A DNA stretch of 5,506 bases, taken from Candidatus Sumerlaeota bacterium. Its GTDB lineage: Bacteria > Sumerlaeota > Sumerlaeia > JADFCT01. Shown here piece after piece: positions 5,454-5,506 of this stretch (the stretch's first letter is position 1; the number at the start of each line of letters is the position of its first letter). The notes under the pieces were generated by a model. It ran no database searches. It was not told the origin of the DNA and worked only from the letters and a program-made list of their open reading frames with translations. Position numbers and translations under genes: made by a program. The stretch spans positions 1 through 5,506 of the forward strand of contig JAPLSP010000247.1 of assembly GCA_026398575.1 (NCBI GenBank). Reading direction: 5' to 3'.

Positions 5454-5506
5454 GCAATGCAGTCGGGAACGGCGCCAGCATTTGGAGTGCGGTTGCTTGC
5501 TGCCGC
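5386..5506 (+). CDS. Possible start of a plus-strand ORF, truncated by the right edge
   Basis: The ATG at 5386-5388 is preceded by a strong purine-rich AGGAAAGG (5371-5378) with a 7-nt spacer. The frame stays open for 40 codons to the window edge, beginning MKNQALCAPKRNFRDIIMPK and continuing with Cys-rich residues. I recognise no family. The last ~9 codons run through the TTTGGAGTGCGG-type repeat at 5481-5506, which argues against a genuine conserved protein. If real, it would be divergent from the acylation operon. The good ribosome binding site is the main support. Confidence 0.2.
   Translation, partial: MKNQALCAPKRNFRDIIMPKGHKQCSRERRQHLECGCLLP
5397..5418. repeat. Three alternating AGCGC/GCGCT half-sites able to form competing hairpins
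   Basis: AGCGC at 5397-5401, GCGCT at 5405-5409 and AGCGC at 5414-5418 lie 3 and 4 nt apart. The middle segment can pair with either neighbour. Short stems of this kind can arise by chance, and no function is evident. Confidence 0.35.
5481..5506. repeat. Edge of a TTTGGAGTGCGG-type intergenic repeat
   Basis: The window ends in TTTGGAGTGCGG, then TTGCTTGCTG and CCGC. The GCGG at 5489-5492 can pair with CCGC at 5503-5506. I recall sequences of the form GGAGTGCGGCAGC...GCTGCCGC as frequent intergenic repeats in Verrucomicrobia. The element is cut by the edge, so its extent is unknown, and the identification is from memory only. Confidence 0.35.

Noticed and set aside
1..5506. tRNA, rRNA or transposase genes
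   Set aside because: I saw no cloverleaf-like or rRNA-like sequence and no transposase motifs on either strand by eye.

Overview
The window (5,506 bp, roughly 57% GC by eye) is a bacterial chromosomal segment. The taxon cannot be fixed from this sequence. The short palindromic intergenic elements (a GCCCTGAAAGGGC type, a CCCAGGGC-AAC-GCCCTGGG type, and a TTTGGAGTGCGG type at the right edge) are of a kind I recall from Verrucomicrobia and Planctomycetes genomes, so a PVC-group bacterium is my best guess. That is recollection and has not been checked by a search.

Layout. (1) Positions 1-498, plus strand: the 3' part of a Cys/Met-metabolism PLP-dependent enzyme of the cystathionine gamma-synthase/lyase type, cut by the left edge. 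(2) About 497-637, plus strand: the last ~45 codons of a short-chain dehydrogenase/reductase (SDR), in a different frame, with no start codon of its own and no SDR body. It looks like a gene remnant joined directly to the end of the PLP gene, and a 9-bp inverted repeat spans the junction. (3) 638-938: a gene-free stretch between convergent genes, holding six short palindromes arranged as a mirror-image composite, A-B-A / A'-B'-A'. (4) 939-5156 (or 5198), minus strand: a tight four-gene operon, transcribed right to left, encoding an AMP-forming acyl/acetyl-CoA-synthetase-like ligase, an acyl carrier protein, an MBOAT membrane O-acyltransferase (DltB/AlgI type) and a membrane-anchored SGNH-hydrolase-like protein. 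Genes overlap by 4 nt, are spaced by 6 nt and overlap by 14 nt, so translation is probably coupled. (5) About 5157-5506: a mostly non-coding right end with two weak candidate ORFs on opposite strands, a weak candidate promoter for the operon and the start of a further repeat.

How the genes work together. The four minus-strand genes match, component by component, the architecture of the Gram-positive Dlt system: DltA ligase, DltC carrier, DltB MBOAT and DltD SGNH-like protein. Here the ligase looks like an acetyl-/acyl-CoA synthetase rather than a D-alanine ligase. The likely sequence is activation of a short carboxylic acid, loading onto the carrier's phosphopantetheine, transfer across the membrane by the MBOAT protein, and attachment to (or editing on) an extracytoplasmic glycan by the SGNH-like protein. 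The acyl group and the acceptor cannot be read from the sequence.
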